Below, piece after piece: positions 62,172 through 64,000 of a stretch of DNA of 64,000 bases (position 1 is the stretch's first letter; each line of letters opens with the position of its first letter). The notes beneath the pieces are model-generated. The model saw nothing but the letters and a program-made list of their open reading frames with translations. It did no database searches and had not been told where the DNA came from. The stretch is from Mycolicibacterium cosmeticum (GTDB lineage Bacteria; Actinomycetota; Actinomycetes; Mycobacteriales; Mycobacteriaceae): contig JACPVS010000021.1 of the NCBI GenBank assembly GCA_016197365.1, positions 483,276-547,275 on the forward strand, written 5' to 3'. A program made the translations under genes and the position numbers.

Positions 62172-62858
62172 GTGCCGGTGACTGCAACCGATCGTGACGC
62201 GCTGGCCGTCAGGTGGCCACAGTTCGCCCTTGCCGTCGACGTCGATGGTGTGCGTCTGCATGCTCCGACTGACGATCAACTGGGCGTGCTCGCCGAGCGT
62301 GCCTCGCAGCCGGGGGCCGTTCTGCCCACGGGCCAGGAGCATTTCGTGAAGTGGCTTGGTGGGAGGACGTCCGATCAGATCGCCATGGAACGGACGGCGC
62401 GTGTCCGGTCCAATCGTGACCTCGCCCGGCGTCCGGGCTGGACGTTGGATCTCGCGGTGATGATCGATGACGCGCCGGTCGGTCTGCAGAGTGTGTCCGG
62501 GTTCGACGCGTGGCCGCATCGTCGCGTTGTCGGAACAACTTCCTGGCTGCTGTCCTCGTTTCAGGGGCGGGGTATTGGAACCCGTTCCCGCGCAGCAGTT
62601 CTGGAGCTTGCGTTCACCTACCTGGGTGTTGAGTCGGCCAAAACATGGGTCCTCGAAGACAACCGGGCCAGCATCGCGGTGTCTTCGGCGCTGGGTTACC
62701 GGCTCATCGATCGCCACACAATCACCGAAGATGACTGCCGTTACACCGAAGAAGTCCACCAACTGGACCGCGACGCGTGGCTGCACTCCGCGGTCCGAAG
62801 CCGATACCAGCCCAGTGTCGTCGGCGTGCAACCTTTGGTCGACCTGCTGCAGCGGTAG
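62172..62858 (+). CDS. GNAT-family N-acetyltransferase
   Basis: This 228-residue protein has the GNAT acetyl-CoA loop SFQGRGIGTRSRAAVLEL (Q/R-x-x-G-x-G/A) and NRASIAVSSALGYR with the following LxD. An N-terminal region of about 60 residues precedes the fold. I use GTG 62172 after AGGAG; GTG 62178 is the alternative. The family acetylates amines of ribosomal proteins, antibiotics or small molecules; the substrate is unknown. Confidence 0.85.
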   Translation: MPVTATDRDALAVRWPQFALAVDVDGVRLHAPTDDQLGVLAERASQPGAVLPTGQEHFVKWLGGRTSDQIAMERTARVRSNRDLARRPGWTLDLAVMIDDAPVGLQSVSGFDAWPHRRVVGTTSWLLSSFQGRGIGTRSRAAVLELAFTYLGVESAKTWVLEDNRASIAVSSALGYRLIDRHTITEDDCRYTEEVHQLDRDAWLHSAVRSRYQPSVVGVQPLVDLLQR

Positions 62859-63056
62859 CCCCGACACGGCCGAGCAAGCCGTTCACTCTTGTAGGTCCCA
62901 GAATTCCGTGGCGGACACCGCCCTTTGCAAAATTCCAATCGAGTTGGCGCTTGCTAGTTTTTAGTTTTCGTGGCATTTCCTATAACCACACGGTCGTGCC
63001 GATTCCGCGGGGGCTGGCCGTCCTCGCCGTGGATTCGGTGCCGGCAGCGGCGTTCG

Positions 63057-63512
63057 TCACTGGCCGTCGTCCCGCGTCCTGGGTGTTGGGCTGTCGTCTA
63101 TCGCCGGCGGCCGGTTCGACACGGTGTCGTAGGTCCACAATCCGCGGCTGTGCTCGTGGGTCACGCGCAGTACCGTTCCCACCTCATGCCGCTGCGCGGT
63201 CTCACACATCGCGTCGATCAAGTCGGCGGCCACGATGTCCAATTCCGCGGAATCCTCGACCACAGCGGTCCATTGGCTGGCATCGAGGTGAATCCGGCAC
63301 GCCGCAATGAGCGCTTCGGCCGTGATGTCGATATCGCTGACGACCATCGAGGTCGTGAAGCCATGGGAGATCACCCCTTGATGCACGCGCTCGCAAACGC
63401 AACTGCGGTCCGCGCAGACGAACGGCGCAACGACGACTTCCGATGGCAACGCCGACCAAACGTCATCGCCAGTACGCGGTGGCGCCGACTGCTGGGCGAC
63501 AAGAACTTTCAT
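63057..63512 (-). CDS. DUF7715-like protein of unknown function
   Basis: This 151-residue protein begins MKVLVAQQSAPPRTGDDVWSAL and has APFVCADRSCVCERVHQGVISHG, with three Cys (C-x4-C-x-C) and a His that may bind zinc. The middle has acidic helical text with AACRIHLDASQW. Similar small proteins occur widely in actinobacteria with the same start and C-x-C; I recall the DUF7715 label but cannot check it. The opposite-strand frame is longer in places but has poor codon use. No function is known. Confidence 0.7.
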   Translation of the reverse strand: MKVLVAQQSAPPRTGDDVWSALPSEVVVAPFVCADRSCVCERVHQGVISHGFTTSMVVSDIDITAEALIAACRIHLDASQWTAVVEDSAELDIVAADLIDAMCETAQRHEVGTVLRVTHEHSRGLWTYDTVSNRPPAIDDSPTPRTRDDGQ

Positions 63513-63860
63513 AGCGGTGGCTCACCCACCGACGACCGGGACGCGGCGTCGGCGTTGGCCGCGGCCACGAAAACGCTCACATGGCCTGCAATGGTGGCGA
63601 TGTAGGGCCGCGCCAACTCATGTCTATTCACCCTGTCATCGTTGCACCAGGGATGATCGACACTGCAGTCGAGAGTCCTCATGCCGTACGAGCGCAGGGC
63701 CGCAACGCGTCGCCCCTGTCCCGTGCCGTTCTTTAGGGGCCGCCGTGGTTGCCGCTCACCTCGTCGACACGTTCGTGCAGCGAGCGGATCGGTACGTCAG
63801 CCACGGCCAGTCAGCCGATGATGAAATAGGCTCTGGCGCACTAGAGTTGAGCTCGGGCTG
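63513..63860. other. Intergenic stretch without a confident gene
   Basis: Between the DUF7715-like and ketoacyl-synthase genes I see two short frames (reverse VADVPIRSLHERVDEV ending in TAA; forward MSIHPVIVAPGMIDT, 38 codons) with no good ribosome site, and no tRNA or repeat. They may be noise or remnants. Confidence 0.4.
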
Positions 63861-64000
63861 TCAGTACTTGCCGAAGGCGAGAGCGACGTTGTGCCCGCCA
63901 AATCCGAACGAATTGTTGATTGCGTATTGGTATTCGCCATACCGCGGTTCGCCGGCCACCACGTCGAGGTCGATGTCTGGATCCAGGTTCTTCAGATTCA
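63861..64000 (-). CDS. Beta-ketoacyl-ACP synthase (KasA/KasB-type), C-terminal fragment (cut by window edge)
   Basis: The last 46 codons read NLDPDIDLDVVAGEPRYGEYQYAINNSFGFGGHNVALAFGKY (in parts), the exact C-terminal signature of mycobacterial KasA/KasB with the catalytic-site NSFGFGGHN loop. These enzymes elongate meromycolate chains on AcpM in FAS-II. The catalytic Cys and most of the protein lie beyond the window. Which of the two Kas enzymes it is cannot be told. Confidence 0.9.
   Translation of the reverse strand, partial: NLKNLDPDIDLDVVAGEPRYGEYQYAINNSFGFGGHNVALAFGKY

Noticed and set aside
62970..63605. Long forward ORF opposite the DUF7715-like gene
   Set aside because: It is a shadow of the reverse gene, whose start, Cys motif and composition are better; the forward frame is arginine-rich and lacks motifs.
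63621..63737. Forward ORF MSIHPVIVAPGMIDT of 38 codons
   Set aside because: No ribosome site and no similarity I can see; likely chance in the intergenic region.
63732..63803. Reverse frame VADVPIRSLHERVDEV ending at TAA
   Set aside because: Short (about 23 codons), without a start signal. It might be a remnant but nothing anchors it.

Overview
This window looks like the chromosome of a fast-growing mycobacterium (Mycolicibacterium or a close relative). The evidence is uniformly high G+C, many GTG starts with 4-base ATGA/GTGA gene overlaps, a long-form isocitrate lyase (ICL2), an MPT63-like secreted protein, a secreted PE-PPE-domain protein, the C-terminus of a KasA/KasB-type ketoacyl-ACP synthase, and many F420/FMN luciferase-like oxidoreductases and acyl-CoA dehydrogenases. 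I see no tRNA, rRNA, insertion sequence, prophage or CRISPR array.

Region 1 (1-19.2 kb) is an oxygenase-rich catabolic island. It holds the start of an aldehyde dehydrogenase with a cupin, a small-molecule kinase, four luciferase-like monooxygenases, two tandem AveC-like membrane proteins, an SGNH esterase, two short-chain dehydrogenases, two P450s, a TauD-type dioxygenase, a Rieske oxygenase with a 107-residue orphan partner, and an acyl-CoA dehydrogenase. IclR and LysR regulators sit at divergent promoters. Five genes (Rieske, orphan, TauD, luciferase-like, P450) abut or overlap and should be one translationally coupled operon. The substrate is unknown; a polycyclic terpenoid, steroid-like or spiroketal-like compound is my inference.

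Region 2 (19.2-26.5 kb) is a complete L-rhamnose operon: mutarotase, MFS transporter, isomerase, bifunctional aldolase/dehydrogenase, rhamnulokinase and LacI repressor, with a LacI-type palindrome just upstream. Region 3 (26.5-33 kb) has an HD-domain protein, a GlxA/AraC regulator, a DUF1990 protein, a small secreted repeat protein, a paired acyl-CoA dehydrogenase operon with an enoyl-CoA hydratase, and a kinase-like protein. Region 4 (33-43.1 kb) has glycogen phosphorylase next to phosphoketolase, secreted and membrane proteins, a shortened endonuclease-family protein, and coupled Abi-alpha and DUF445 genes.

Region 5 (43-52.4 kb) has a polysaccharide deacetylase with a divergent MerR, two coupled NtaA/SnaA-type monooxygenases with a C-C hydrolase-like protein, ICL2, another hydrolase and a DszC/HsaA-like flavoprotein. 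Region 6 (52.4-64 kb) has a TetR/MFS pair around a 24-base palindrome, a DMT transporter, a lipoprotein, a luciferase-like protein, a coupled MerR/GAF-ANTAR/MFS operon, an esterase, a previously hidden SRPBCC pseudogene, a coenzyme-reductase-like gene with TetR, a GNAT acetyltransferase, a DUF7715-like protein, and the end of kasA/kasB. All calls are by eye from translations; family names come from motif recognition, not from database searches.
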